Source: Pseudomonadota bacterium
GTDB taxonomy: Bacteria > Campylobacterota > Campylobacteria > Campylobacterales > Sulfurospirillaceae
DNA: 63,300 nt
Direction of reading: 5' to 3'
NCBI GenBank assembly: GCA_017860615.1
Contig: JAGDMU010000012.1
Span: 1-63,300, forward strand
Shown: piece after piece, positions 18,720 through 27,572 of the stretch
How the letters are laid out: every line of letters starts with the position of its first letter
Position numbering within the stretch: the first letter of the stretch is position 1
Translations under genes and position numbers: made by a program
The notes under the pieces: model-generated
Told to the model about the DNA's origin: nothing
The model's input: only the letters and a program-made list of their open reading frames with translations
Databases searched by the model: none

Positions 18720-19957
18720 AATACTTTGAAGTAAACTACCTTTTTAAAGGGCAAAAAACAAAAACTATTGTTAAGTCACCCAACCGAAGTGATGCTATAT
18801 CTATCGCAAAAGTTAAAGTTCCTGGAGTTATTCTAAATGTTAAAGAGACTTCTGCACCACTTGAAGATCAAATGCATGAATTGAAAACTCAGCTTTTAGG
18901 TGCCCTCTTTCGAAAAAAAATAAAGATGCCAAATCTTATTGCCGCTATTAGGCAACTAAGTGTTATGACCAATGCAGGTATTTCTATTCATGATAGCGTT
19001 AAAGAAGTAGCCAATGCTACGGTTGATAAGACACTTAAAGATATTTTTAACAGTGTTAACGATGATCTTAACTCTGGTCTAAGCCTTACACAAGCACTTA
19101 TGAGTTACAGAGATGAAGTGGGTGATGTTACTTTAGCCCTAGTTGAACTGGGTGAGAGTACAGGTAACATGGCAGAGTCTTTGGAAAAACTAGCCGAGAT
19201 TCTTGACGAAATAGAAGAAAATAGACAAAAATTTAAAAAAGCAATGCGTTATCCTATTACGGTAGTCGTTGCTATTGCCATTGCATTTTCCATTCTTATG
19301 ATTTACGTAGTACCAAAATTTAAAGATATTTTTGCTCAACTTAAAGCAGAACTTCCTCTGCCTACAAAAATTCTTCTTTTTTTGGAAAATCTTATCAATC
19401 ATTATGGTCTCTATCTTCTAGCTGCGATTGCTGCAATTATTATTTTCTTTCAGTACATGCTCAATAACAATGAAGAATTTAAGAAAAAATATGACCAGTA
19501 TATTCTAAAGCTTTATCTTATTGGGGACATTATCTTTTATGCTACACTGAGTCGTTTTTGCCTTGTTTTTACAGAATTAATTCGAGCAGGTATTCCTATT
19601 GCTGATGCACTGGATACAGCTTTATTAACACTTGATAACACACATCTGAAAAGGAAACTCTCAGCGGTCAAGATTTCTGTTCAGCGAGGTATTTCTCTGA
19701 CTGAATCATTTCGCGATACTGGGCTATTTGAAGGAATGCTTATCCAAATGATTCAAGCAGGTGAACAGAGTGGTACACTGGATAAAATGCTGGAAAAAGT
19801 AACCCTCTATTTCAAATCACGCTTTAGTCAAATCATTGATAATATTGCAAGTTATATAGAGCCTATTTTATTAGGATTTATTGCGGCTATGGTTCTTCTC
19901 ATGGCACTTGGTATCTTTATGCCTATGTGGGATATGGCAAAAGCTGTTAAAACATAA
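18716..19957 (+). CDS. mshG: Type IV pilus/type II secretion inner-membrane platform protein (MshG/PilC/CtsF)
   Basis: The 413-residue product is a GspF/PilC protein with two repeated cytoplasmic domains (about 70-195 and 270-395). They contain the family motifs LSVMTNAGISIHDSV and LVFTELIRAGIPIADAL. Membrane helices lie near 180-200, 230-245 and at the C-terminus (EPILLGFIAAMVLLMALGIF). It anchors the motor and takes part in rotating pilins into the fibre. It is the last gene of the cluster, overlaps mshE by 4 bases and is followed by a hairpin terminator. Confidence 0.93.
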   Translation: MKYFEVNYLFKGQKTKTIVKSPNRSDAISIAKVKVPGVILNVKETSAPLEDQMHELKTQLLGALFRKKIKMPNLIAAIRQLSVMTNAGISIHDSVKEVANATVDKTLKDIFNSVNDDLNSGLSLTQALMSYRDEVGDVTLALVELGESTGNMAESLEKLAEILDEIEENRQKFKKAMRYPITVVVAIAIAFSILMIYVVPKFKDIFAQLKAELPLPTKILLFLENLINHYGLYLLAAIAAIIIFFQYMLNNNEEFKKKYDQYILKLYLIGDIIFYATLSRFCLVFTELIRAGIPIADALDTALLTLDNTHLKRKLSAVKISVQRGISLTESFRDTGLFEGMLIQMIQAGEQSGTLDKMLEKVTLYFKSRFSQIIDNIASYIEPILLGFIAAMVLLMALGIFMPMWDMAKAVKT

Positions 19958-19972
19958 TACATCAAAAAGCTG

Positions 19973-20002
19973 CTTTGCCTTACACCCATATGTAAGGCAA
20001 AG
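19973..20002. terminator. Terminator hairpin between convergent mshG and the unknown gene at 20008
   Basis: A perfect 12-bp stem, CTTTGCCTTACA with TGTAAGGCAAAG, encloses a six-base loop. On the minus strand a CTTTTTG run follows a few bases later, so it should stop the flgH-side transcript. On the plus strand the T-run is weak. Confidence 0.75.
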
Positions 20003-20007
20003 TAAGG

Positions 20008-20451
20008 TTAAAACTCTTTAGGAATAGTACAATCTAAACTCTCTTTAAACTTCTCTTTAGAAAGCTCAATAAGCTCTTTTTGTCCAATGTTTGCAATCAA
20101 ACATATAGCTCCTAGCTTTTTACACCATAAACGTTCTACTTTGATTCTATAATCATCTTCTTTCACTTTCGTATAAATACTCCAGCTACGAATACTTTTT
20201 TTCTCTTTATATTCTAAAATATCAATAATCTCTTTATCATCTATTTTTCGATCAATAATTGAACGTAATTGTGTTTCATTCAATCCTAATCGCCATGCTT
20301 TATACCCAATAACAATTGCGCGAGCACGGTTTGGGGTATTAGTTTTAAGTTTATCAAAACTAACACCAAAATACTTAAGTGCTACGATAATATCTTTTGC
20401 TTTAAAAATTTTGTCTCTTTCAATAAACTTAGGTGCGTTAGTACTTTCCAA
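20008..20451 (-). CDS. Hypothetical protein downstream of flgH
   Basis: The 147-residue product starts at a TTG with AAAGGA 7 bases upstream. It is soluble, charged and has no signal peptide or membrane helix. Segments such as RARAIVIGYKAWRLGLNETQLRSIIDRK suggest a helical N-terminal half, possibly DNA- or protein-binding. The C-terminal half has one Cys pair region (LWCKKLGAICLIANIG). I do not recognise the family. It lies 24 bases after flgH on the same strand and is probably cotranscribed with it, which hints at a flagellar or envelope link but proves nothing. Confidence 0.7.
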   Translation of the reverse strand: MESTNAPKFIERDKIFKAKDIIVALKYFGVSFDKLKTNTPNRARAIVIGYKAWRLGLNETQLRSIIDRKIDDKEIIDILEYKEKKSIRSWSIYTKVKEDDYRIKVERLWCKKLGAICLIANIGQKELIELSKEKFKESLDCTIPKEF

Positions 20452-20475
20452 TCAATATCCTTTGTAATAAATGCA

Positions 20476-21180
20476 TTAAAATGGCCAAATGGTTTCCATA
20501 AATTTGGTTCCCCATGGCTTGGTTGTTGTCTGATCAATATCGCCTTCTGTTTTGTAAAGAATCTTCGCATCAGCAATATATTTAGAATCAATGTTATTAT
20601 ATTGATCTATATCATACGGTCTTATGACCCCACTTACTTGAATAATTTGCTTTTCACCATTTATCAGAAGCTCCCGACTGCCTTCAATAAAATAGTTTCC
20701 ATTATTTAATATCTTAATAATACGAGCTGAAATCGTAGTTGAAAAACTTTCATTGCGTGTATTGGTACCAGTACCTGTAAATGAGCTATTAGAGCCAGCC
20801 TCAAAACCAATATTACCAACTTTATTAAGCTGCCTTGCAACATTACCAGCAACACCACCACCAGCAGTCGTAATACCTGCATTTAAATTACTTGTATTCT
20901 CTTTTTCAAGTGATTTTTTACCCGAAGAAGTTTGTGCAGTCTTTTCAGTAATAGTCACAGTCACAACATCATTCACATGCATTGCTTTAAGATCTGCAAA
21001 CAGTGGGTTGTCACCCTGTCCAAAAAGGCTTCCTGGATTTGATGCCATATTTTCACTGACACGCGAAGGAATTTCATCGACATAAACAGGTGCTTTCATG
21101 CTAATCTTTGGATCAGCAGGGTGTACAGAACAGCCTGTTAAAACCAAAACCGCTACAAAGCTACATGCAAGAACTCTCAT
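20476..21180 (-). CDS. flgH: Flagellar L-ring protein FlgH (lipoprotein)
   Basis: FlgH forms the outer-membrane L ring around the flagellar rod. From the ATG at 21180 the product has 234 residues and opens with a lipoprotein signal peptide ending in LTGC, so Cys17 should be lipidated. Family motifs include GSLFGQGDNPLFADLKAMHVNDVVTVTI and the C-terminal VSGVIRPYDI. I chose 21180 over 21210 because GGAG lies just upstream and the shorter form has a normal signal peptide. No other flagellar structural gene is adjacent; fapA is about 8 kb away. Confidence 0.93.
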   Translation of the reverse strand: MRVLACSFVAVLVLTGCSVHPADPKISMKAPVYVDEIPSRVSENMASNPGSLFGQGDNPLFADLKAMHVNDVVTVTITEKTAQTSSGKKSLEKENTSNLNAGITTAGGGVAGNVARQLNKVGNIGFEAGSNSSFTGTGTNTRNESFSTTISARIIKILNNGNYFIEGSRELLINGEKQIIQVSGVIRPYDIDQYNNIDSKYIADAKILYKTEGDIDQTTTKPWGTKFMETIWPF

Positions 21181-21208
21181 ATAACTCCATTTTATTCTAT
21201 TTTTTACC

Positions 21209-21214
21209 ATTATA
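21209..21214 (-). promoter_or_regulatory. -10 box for flgH
   Basis: TATAAT on the minus strand lies 29 bases before the flgH ATG. A plus-strand TATAAA at 21216-21221 sits almost back to back and may serve yqeY, so the 82-base gap looks like an overlapping divergent promoter pair. Confidence 0.5.
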
Positions 21215-21262
21215 CTATAAAATAGACCCCTCTAAAGCAAATTAAGTTTCCAAGGAAAAAAG

Positions 21263-21709
21263 ATGTCACAACTCAAAGCAAAACTTCAAGATGACCTGAA
21301 GGAAGCAATGAAAAGCAAAGATAATTTTAAACGTGATGCCATCCGTTTTTTGATGAGTGCACTCAAACAAATTGAAGTCGATGAACGTAAAGAGCTTAGC
21401 GATGCAGACATTATTAAAATTATCCAAAAATCACTCAAACAACGCGATGATGCAGCCATGGCTTTTAAAGAAGCAGATCGAATTGACTTATACGATAAAG
21501 AAGTTGCTGAAGCTACTATTTTAAAATCGTATTTACCACAACAACTCAGTGATGAGGCACTTAAAATCATAGTTCAAAAACATATTCAATCCAGTGGAGC
21601 AACAAGCCTTAAAGAGATTGGTAAAATTATGGCTGGTGTTCTTGCAGAGTGTGAAGGCGTTGCAGATGGTAAAAGGATCAATGCCATTGCAAAAGAGCTT
21701 TTAGCCTAA
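21263..21709 (+). CDS. GatB/YqeY domain-containing protein
   Basis: The 148-residue product is a full-length YqeY-type protein. It carries the usual opening LQDDLKEAMKSKD, IIKIIQKSLKQRDDAA, the central ILKSYLPQQLSDEAL and a C-terminal tRNA-binding-like helical domain (KEIGKIMAGV). The domain resembles the tail of the GatB amidotransferase subunit. The function of stand-alone YqeY proteins is not settled. AAGGAAAAAAG precedes the ATG. Confidence 0.9.
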   Translation: MSQLKAKLQDDLKEAMKSKDNFKRDAIRFLMSALKQIEVDERKELSDADIIKIIQKSLKQRDDAAMAFKEADRIDLYDKEVAEATILKSYLPQQLSDEALKIIVQKHIQSSGATSLKEIGKIMAGVLAECEGVADGKRINAIAKELLA

Positions 21710-21717
21710 ATGGATGT

Positions 21718-21748
21718 TTTACATGTAGAGAAAATCTCTACATGTAAA
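21718..21748. terminator. Bidirectional hairpin built from two TTACATGTA elements
   Basis: A perfect 14-bp stem, TTTACATGTAGAGA with TCTCTACATGTAAA, has a three-base AAA loop. It fills the 45-base gap between the convergent yqeY and ackA genes. Each arm contains a near copy of the recurrent TTACATGTAA palindrome. There is no long T-run, but position and stability fit a shared terminator. Confidence 0.75.
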
Positions 21749-21754
21749 CACGTA

Positions 21755-22969
21755 TTATTTTGCGTGATGCGCTTCAATCATCTCTAATGTTTCAATAGCA
21801 ATTTCAAGCTCTTCGTTGGTTGGAATCACTAAAACTTTTACTTTGCTATCAGGCGTACTAATTTGCATAATGTCACTTGAACGCATCTCATTCAGCACTG
21901 GATCAATTTTAATACCAAGATTTTCTAAATTCTCGCATGATTTAAGACGTACACCACAATCATTTTCACCAATTCCACCCGTAAAAATAATACAATCAAC
22001 ACGTCCAAGTACCGCACTGTAAGAACCAATATACTTTTTCAAGCGGTAATTAAACATATCCCGTGCAAGTTGTGCCCTCTCATCGCCTTCTTCTGCCATG
22101 TGTGTAATTTCACGCATATCATTATTACCACAAATTCCTTTTAGCCCACTCTCTTTATTGAGCATTTTATCGAGTTCATCCAATGTGAGTCCTCGCTTAC
22201 GCGCAAGGTAAAAAAGAATCGCAGGATCAAGGTCACCACTGCGTGTTCCCATGATTAAACCCTCAAGTGGCGTTAATCCCATAGACGTATCCACACTTTT
22301 ACCATTTTCAATGGCCGCAACACTAGCACCATTTCCTAAATGAAGTGTAATGGCATTGAGTGTATTAACCTCTTTACCAAGATATTTTGCAGCCTCTTTC
22401 ATAACATAATAATGTGATGTTCCATGAAAACCATAACGGCGAATGCGTAAATCTTCATAGTATTTATAAGGAATGGCGTACATGTAAGCATATTTTGGCA
22501 AGGTTGCATGAAAAGCCGTGTCAAAAACAGCTACTTGAGGAACATTAGGACTTTGGTGTACAGAAACTTTCATACCAGCTAAATGCCCTGGATTGTGCAA
22601 TGGTCCAAGAGGAATCAAACGCTCAATTTCAGACATAACATACTCATTCACCATCGCTGGTTCTTGAAAGGAAGCGCCTCCTTGAACGACACGGTGCCCA
22701 ATTCCATCAAGCTCATTAAGATCATGGATAACACCAGAGTGAATTAAGGCTTCACTCATCCATTTTAAGGCCTCATCGTGATCTTTAATAGAACATTTTT
22801 GCTCTCGCTTGTGTTCCACATCCTCAATATCTTTATATTTAATTTTAGCCATTGACTCTTTTTCGCCAATTTGTTCAATAATACCACTGGCTAATACAGC
22901 ATTATTGGTCATATTAAACAGTTGATATTTAACAGAAGAACTACCCGCATTTAAGACTAAAATTTTCAC
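21755..22969 (-). CDS. ackA: Acetate kinase
   Basis: AckA interconverts acetyl phosphate plus ADP and acetate plus ATP. The 404-residue product has the N-terminal NAGSSSVKYQLF (from residue 6), RRYGFHGTSHYYV, the LHLGNGAS motif, and the C-terminal nucleotide-site TGGIGEND. Length is standard. Its ATG overlaps the end of pta by 4 bases, so the two enzymes are translated together. In anaerobes of this kind the pair can either make ATP from acetyl-CoA or activate acetate. Confidence 0.96.
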   Translation of the reverse strand: MKILVLNAGSSSVKYQLFNMTNNAVLASGIIEQIGEKESMAKIKYKDIEDVEHKREQKCSIKDHDEALKWMSEALIHSGVIHDLNELDGIGHRVVQGGASFQEPAMVNEYVMSEIERLIPLGPLHNPGHLAGMKVSVHQSPNVPQVAVFDTAFHATLPKYAYMYAIPYKYYEDLRIRRYGFHGTSHYYVMKEAAKYLGKEVNTLNAITLHLGNGASVAAIENGKSVDTSMGLTPLEGLIMGTRSGDLDPAILFYLARKRGLTLDELDKMLNKESGLKGICGNNDMREITHMAEEGDERAQLARDMFNYRLKKYIGSYSAVLGRVDCIIFTGGIGENDCGVRLKSCENLENLGIKIDPVLNEMRSSDIMQISTPDSKVKVLVIPTNEELEIAIETLEMIEAHHAK

Positions 22970-25074
22970 TTATTTGCTCCATCGTTGGTTTGTGCTTGAA
23001 TGGCTGTAATGGCTACGGTATTGACAATATCTGGGACTAAACAGCCACGACTGAGGTCATTGACTGGTTTACGTAATCCTTGAAGAACAGGACCAATTGC
23101 AACAGCGCCTGAGCTTCTTTGAACCGCTTTATAGGTGTTATTACCCGTATTGAGGTCTGGGAAAATAAAAATCGTTGCTTCGCCAGCTACCTTACTGTTA
23201 GGTAGTTTCGTTTTAGCGACACTTGGATCAATCGCAGCGTCGTATTGGATGGGTCCCTCAACCATAAGGTCTGGGCGAGTCTCTTTTACAATTTTTGTAG
23301 CAAGTCTCACTTTCTCAACCTCTTCGCCTTTTCCAGAATCTCCCGTCGAGTAAGAAAGCATCGCAATTTTTGGCTCAATACCAAACATTTTAGCCGTATC
23401 AGCAGATGAAATGGCAATTTGAGCTAACTCTTCTGCATTTGGATCTTGGTTAACGGCACAGTCACCATAGACTAAAACTTTGGTTTCTAGACACATAAAG
23501 AAAAGGCTTGAAACAATCGAAATACCTGGTTTTGTTTTGATGATTTGAAGTGCTGGACGAATGGTTTCTTGTGTCGTGTGAATCGCACCTGAGACCATAC
23601 CATCGGCATAGCCAGAATAAACCATCATCGTACCAAAGTAGTTTTTCATCATCATACTATCACGTGCAACATCTAAAGCAAGTCCTTTTGCTTTACGCAT
23701 TTCATAAAAAGAGTTTGTAAACTCTTCCATCAATGGTGAATTTAAAGGATCAATGATCGTTGCTTTGCTGATGTCAAGTCCAAGACTTGCGCTCTTTTGG
23801 CGAACTTCTTCTTCAACACCCAAGAGTATGATATCTGCTACATCGCGGCGTAATAAAATCTCTGTTGCACGTAAAATTCGCTCATCATTGCTCTCAGGAA
23901 GCACGATTTTTTTACGGTCTTTTCGCGCTCGCTCAAACAGAGCATACTCAAACATAATCGGAGTAATAGAGCTTGTTGAAGACTCTGTATTAATGGATTG
24001 TTCTATCTCTGAGACATTAACGTTGGAAGAGAAAAGTCCCATAGCAAGGGCTATTTTTCGCACACTTTGCGGCGTAATTCTCGCGGGAACTTTCGCAACA
24101 TTCACAGCGGTATTAAACGTACCCTCTTCCACACTTAAGATAGGAACAGAGAGATCTTTAAATCCTGCAATGAGCTTGTTGATTGATTTGTGTGGCATCA
24201 TTCCAGCAGTTAACAAAATACCTGAAATATTAGGGTAATTATTGGAAAATACAGTACTAAGACAACCAACGATAATATCAGATCTATCACCAGAAGTAAT
24301 AACCAAATCGCCATCTTCAATGTACTCTAAGAAATTATCCAATTTCATCGCAGCAATTTTACTCTGTTTTACAACACGTCTTAGATCTTTTTCCTCACCG
24401 TAAATATGCACACAGCCTAAAGCCTTTTTGACTTCTGCAACGGTTGGAGTGTCAAGTTCTGGAACTTCTGGTAAAAAATAGATCGGTGCTTGATGTAAAG
24501 GGTCTTGTGCATTGAGTGTTTTTAACTCTTCAAATTCTGTTTCACATAAGCGATTTACAAATGTTGCAAAATGCTGGCAACCTGCTGCTTTAATCGCTTC
24601 TGCTTCAATATGAATCTCATCAATGACCTCTTTAACACTCTTGTTTTTGCCTTTAAGAATGCTAATAAAAGGGCTACTCAGATTTTTAGCAATGGAGAGA
24701 TTAATATCAAAATCGAGCGTTTGTGAAAAATTAGCCTGATTAAGCCCTTCAATCAGAACGAAATCATACTTACTCTCTAAAATTTTGCATTTATCAATGA
24801 GATTTTCTAATACTTCATTGTATTTGTTTTCCGCAATTAAGCTTTCGACTTGATGCACCGTATAACCGTACATCTCTTCATCATTCATACTAAGAGCATA
24901 ATACTCTTGCATGAAAGCAATATCTTTATCTTTCTCAGTCGCATCCAAGATGACTGGACGAAAAAAAGCCACTTTACCAAGCCGCCCTTTTAGCAGCTCC
25001 ATAATTCCCATCGCAACAATCAAACTACCCGCAGCTTGTTCAAGCGATGAGATATATAAACTCTTCGTTTTCAT
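22966..25074 (-). CDS. pta: Phosphate acetyltransferase (long form with DRTGG domain)
   Basis: Pta interconverts acetyl-CoA and acetyl phosphate. From the ATG at 25074 the product has 702 residues, the long Pta form. An N-terminal P-loop-like dethiobiotin-synthase-type domain (about 1-200; atypical, without a clear Walker A) and a DRTGG domain (about 210-330) precede the catalytic phosphate acetyltransferase domain (about 370-695). The latter has RKKIVLPESNDERILRA and the C-terminal VGPVLQGLRKPVNDLSRG. The 25074 start has AGGAGTGGG directly upstream; a start at 25101 lacks that support. Tandem TTATACGA repeats precede the gene. Confidence 0.94.
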   Translation of the reverse strand: MKTKSLYISSLEQAAGSLIVAMGIMELLKGRLGKVAFFRPVILDATEKDKDIAFMQEYYALSMNDEEMYGYTVHQVESLIAENKYNEVLENLIDKCKILESKYDFVLIEGLNQANFSQTLDFDINLSIAKNLSSPFISILKGKNKSVKEVIDEIHIEAEAIKAAGCQHFATFVNRLCETEFEELKTLNAQDPLHQAPIYFLPEVPELDTPTVAEVKKALGCVHIYGEEKDLRRVVKQSKIAAMKLDNFLEYIEDGDLVITSGDRSDIIVGCLSTVFSNNYPNISGILLTAGMMPHKSINKLIAGFKDLSVPILSVEEGTFNTAVNVAKVPARITPQSVRKIALAMGLFSSNVNVSEIEQSINTESSTSSITPIMFEYALFERARKDRKKIVLPESNDERILRATEILLRRDVADIILLGVEEEVRQKSASLGLDISKATIIDPLNSPLMEEFTNSFYEMRKAKGLALDVARDSMMMKNYFGTMMVYSGYADGMVSGAIHTTQETIRPALQIIKTKPGISIVSSLFFMCLETKVLVYGDCAVNQDPNAEELAQIAISSADTAKMFGIEPKIAMLSYSTGDSGKGEEVEKVRLATKIVKETRPDLMVEGPIQYDAAIDPSVAKTKLPNSKVAGEATIFIFPDLNTGNNTYKAVQRSSGAVAIGPVLQGLRKPVNDLSRGCLVPDIVNTVAITAIQAQTNDGANK

Positions 25075-25112
25075 CCCACTCCTTTTAAATTTGTCCCTCA
25101 TGATACTTTAGA

Positions 25113-25131
25113 TCGTATAACATTCGTATAA
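25113..25131 (-). promoter_or_regulatory. Tandem 8-bp repeats upstream of pta-ackA
   Basis: On the plus strand TCGTATAA occurs at 25113-25120 and again at 25124-25131, separated by CAT, so the repeat period is 11 bp (one helical turn). Read on the minus strand each copy is TTATACGA and contains a -10-like TTATAC. They lie 39-57 bases before the pta start. Either an operator or tandem -10 elements is possible. Confidence 0.45.
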
Positions 25132-25144
25132 TAAAATATTTTTT

Positions 25145-26581
25145 TTAGATAAAACTTGGTGCATCATTAGAGAAAAGTATCACATCTCCAGCCTTCGTAT
25201 GTTCAGCTAAGATTTCTTGGAGTTTTGATTTATCCGTTATAATGATTTTTTGCGCTTTAGTGACATACGAATCCAAAATTTTGACATTGGCTTTACCCGT
25301 AATCATCACCAGATCAAAAATTTCATCAATCTTCTGCGCAAGTGCCTTATTCGCTTCTTCTGTGCTTTCAACAATACCAGGCGTGATAATGACTTTACGC
25401 CCTTCATGTGTCGCGACAAGTTCATAAGAGCTTAGCATTCCTTCCAAATTGCCATTAAAGCTATCATCAATGATAAGTTTACCACCTGCTTCAATTTTTT
25501 GCAGGCGATGTTCCACGCCTTGGAGTGTCGCAACAGCTTTTCGAATCTCTTCAACACTAAGCCCTAAAGTACGCGCAACATGAATGGCAGCAGCAATATT
25601 AATGGCATTAAAAGCACCTAAAAGATTGCATGTAAAATGCTCTTTGACACCATCCAACATCATAGAAAAAGAAAGCCCCTTCAAATTTGCTTCAATATCA
25701 CTCAGCTCAGCACCAAACGGCACAATGCTGTCTGTGCCCTTAATATGAGCACTTTCATGCACAAAGGCTTTTTGAAGTCTTGAAGAATGTAGCATCTCCA
25801 TTTTGGTATTGCGGATATTTTCTAATGTTTTAAAATATTCTATATGTTGTTCACCAATGCAGCCAACCACTGCTATGTGAGGATGGACAAGCTGTGCAAT
25901 TTCATGAATATCACCACGAGCACGCGCTCCTGCTTCAACAATGTAAACATCACACAAAGAAGGGAGTGACTCGTTGATATCTTTGACAATTCCCCCTAAT
26001 GTATTGACACTGCGAGGTGTTTTATACACATTCAATTTACTGCTTAAGATGTGGGCTAAAAAGTTCTTGATGCTTGTTTTTCCATAGCTTGCTGTGATAG
26101 CAACAACTTTAAGGGCAGTGTTTGACATCAGCTTTTTTTGTGCCTCTTTTTGAAAGCTTACAAAAAGCATTTTTTCATAAACCATACTTAACAGTTGGGC
26201 AATTGCAAGAGGAATAATGACGCCCAATTTAAGGCATGAAGCAAAAAGAGCACAAAGCACATCTTGGAAAAGTGTTGCTAAGACTAAAAAAAGAAAAAAC
26301 CGTTTGACCCTACTTGTCCAAACAAGTTTTTTATCCATCTTTTTCTGCCAGAGAAAAAGCAAGCCTAAAAAAAGTGCTACAAAACCGTAGAGCAAAAGTC
26401 CATCTAAAAAATAATAAGCAACTAAAGGCAATCCAAAGAAGTACAGATGCCAATCATAACGGTTATAATGAAATAAAACACGCTCAATCCTGTAGCTATA
26501 CCATTGCATTGCTAGAATAAAATAAAAACCTATCCCTAAAATAAACCCAAGATGCACAACACTTACAATTATTTGTTCCAT
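25145..26581 (-). CDS. murF: UDP-N-acetylmuramoyl-tripeptide--D-alanyl-D-alanine ligase
   Basis: MurF adds D-Ala-D-Ala to the muramoyl tripeptide, the last cytoplasmic step of the peptidoglycan precursor. The 478-residue product has an N-terminal region of about 140 residues with four or five membrane helices in place of the usual uridine-binding domain. The Mur ligase core then follows: ATP loop ASYGKTSIKNFLA near 168, then the central EAGARARGDI and the C-terminal domain with IDDSFNGNLEGM. A membrane-anchored MurF is the form I expect in Campylobacterota. ddl lies in the same strand run upstream. Confidence 0.88.
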   Translation of the reverse strand: MEQIIVSVVHLGFILGIGFYFILAMQWYSYRIERVLFHYNRYDWHLYFFGLPLVAYYFLDGLLLYGFVALFLGLLFLWQKKMDKKLVWTSRVKRFFLFLVLATLFQDVLCALFASCLKLGVIIPLAIAQLLSMVYEKMLFVSFQKEAQKKLMSNTALKVVAITASYGKTSIKNFLAHILSSKLNVYKTPRSVNTLGGIVKDINESLPSLCDVYIVEAGARARGDIHEIAQLVHPHIAVVGCIGEQHIEYFKTLENIRNTKMEMLHSSRLQKAFVHESAHIKGTDSIVPFGAELSDIEANLKGLSFSMMLDGVKEHFTCNLLGAFNAINIAAAIHVARTLGLSVEEIRKAVATLQGVEHRLQKIEAGGKLIIDDSFNGNLEGMLSSYELVATHEGRKVIITPGIVESTEEANKALAQKIDEIFDLVMITGKANVKILDSYVTKAQKIIITDKSKLQEILAEHTKAGDVILFSNDAPSFI

Positions 26582-26586
26582 ATTTT

Positions 26587-26856
26587 TTATCTCTTTTCAA
26601 AATCATCAAAGATCATATGCTCGATCTTTCTACAGGTAACATCATGAACATCAGAAAACATTGATCCATCGTAAAGCTTACTGATAAAAAACTCTAAATC
26701 TTCTTCATACGTCGCATTGATAACGACTTCGACACTACCGTCATTCATATTTTTAACATATCCAACATAACCTAAAGCTTGTGCCATTTCAACCACAAAA
26801 CGTCGATAATTCACACCTTGAACGCGACCTATAACCATTAACTTATACGTATTCAA
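26587..26856 (-). CDS. acyP: Acylphosphatase
   Basis: The 89-residue product is a single acylphosphatase domain, which hydrolyses carboxyl-phosphate bonds. The catalytic motif [14 protein letters not shown] near the N-terminus holds the essential Arg, and [13 protein letters not shown] supplies the conserved Asn. The physiological substrate is unknown. It overlaps the upstream hydrolase gene by 4 bases (ATGA) and is followed by murF after 5 bases. Confidence 0.93.
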   Translation of the reverse strand: MNTYKLMVIGRVQGVNYRRFVVEMAQALGYVGYVKNMNDGSVEVVINATYEEDLEFFISKLYDGSMFSDVHDVTCRKIEHMIFDDFEKR

Positions 26857-27572
26857 TACCCAAACTCCATGAGCGTTTTTTCAACTATTTTTGATTCTTT
26901 TAAAAAGAAAAAATGATCCCCATCCAATGGATAGAAATGACTTCCTGCAATTAAAGTGTGCATTTTTTCTCCACTTGCAAGCGGTGTTGCTTTATCGTCT
27001 TTGCCCCAAAAAATGAATGTAGTTTTGTTTCGTGAAAGGAAGTGCTCCGTAAAATCCTCATTGACAACAATTTTAAGTATTTCATACATTGTTTGACTCA
27101 TACCTTCTACATCTTTCGTTGCAAACAGACGGTATAAAGAACGAGGAGCAAAAGGCTTTAGCATTTTAAAGAGTGCTATTTTTGCTCTTACTTTGAATGA
27201 TTTAGGAGCAACAATACCTGCACTTGAGAGTAAAACAAGCATTTCAGGATTAAGAAGTGTTCCCACTTTTCCACCATAAGAGTGTCCTACTATCATGCAA
27301 GGCTTTATCTGTAGTGCCTCTAAAAATGACTCAACAATATGTGCATACGTCTCTGTATTAATAACATCATTGATAGGAGAGTGCCCAAAACCAGGCAAAT
27401 CAAGATAAAGATGTTGATACGAAGGAAACGTTTTTCCAAACGCTTGCTTCATGATCTCTTTGTTGCTTCCCCAACCATGTAAAAAGAGAATTGTTTGAGG
27501 TTGCCCAAGATTGAGTATCTCATAGGCAAGCGCATAGGTACTATTTTGAAATAAAATCTCTTTCTTAGCCAT
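26853..27572 (-). CDS. Alpha/beta hydrolase
   Basis: From the ATG at 27572 the product has 239 residues and an alpha/beta hydrolase fold. It shows the oxyanion-hole motif [11 protein letters not shown], the nucleophile elbow VGHSYGGK (Ser near residue 97), the acid region [10 protein letters not shown], and the catalytic His in PLDGDHFFF near the C-terminus. The catalytic triad is therefore complete. Substrate is unknown. It overlaps the Phd-like gene upstream by 8 bases, and acyP and murF follow. A GTG one codon upstream is an alternative start. Confidence 0.88.
   Translation of the reverse strand: MAKKEILFQNSTYALAYEILNLGQPQTILFLHGWGSNKEIMKQAFGKTFPSYQHLYLDLPGFGHSPINDVINTETYAHIVESFLEALQIKPCMIVGHSYGGKVGTLLNPEMLVLLSSAGIVAPKSFKVRAKIALFKMLKPFAPRSLYRLFATKDVEGMSQTMYEILKIVVNEDFTEHFLSRNKTTFIFWGKDDKATPLASGEKMHTLIAGSHFYPLDGDHFFFLKESKIVEKTLMEFGY

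Noticed and set aside
11137..19957. Type II protein secretion operon
   Set aside because: The ATPase, platform and secretin would fit, but the MshM-type ATPase, TPR protein and order match MSHA/Cts systems, and no gsp pseudopilins or gspC/D-specific genes are present.
21230..21250. A sigma-54 promoter for flgH on the minus strand (TTGGAAACTTAATTTGCT)
   Set aside because: The GG and GC elements are 11 bases apart instead of 10, and the site overlaps the yqeY ribosome-binding region; a TATAAT box nearer flgH is a better candidate.
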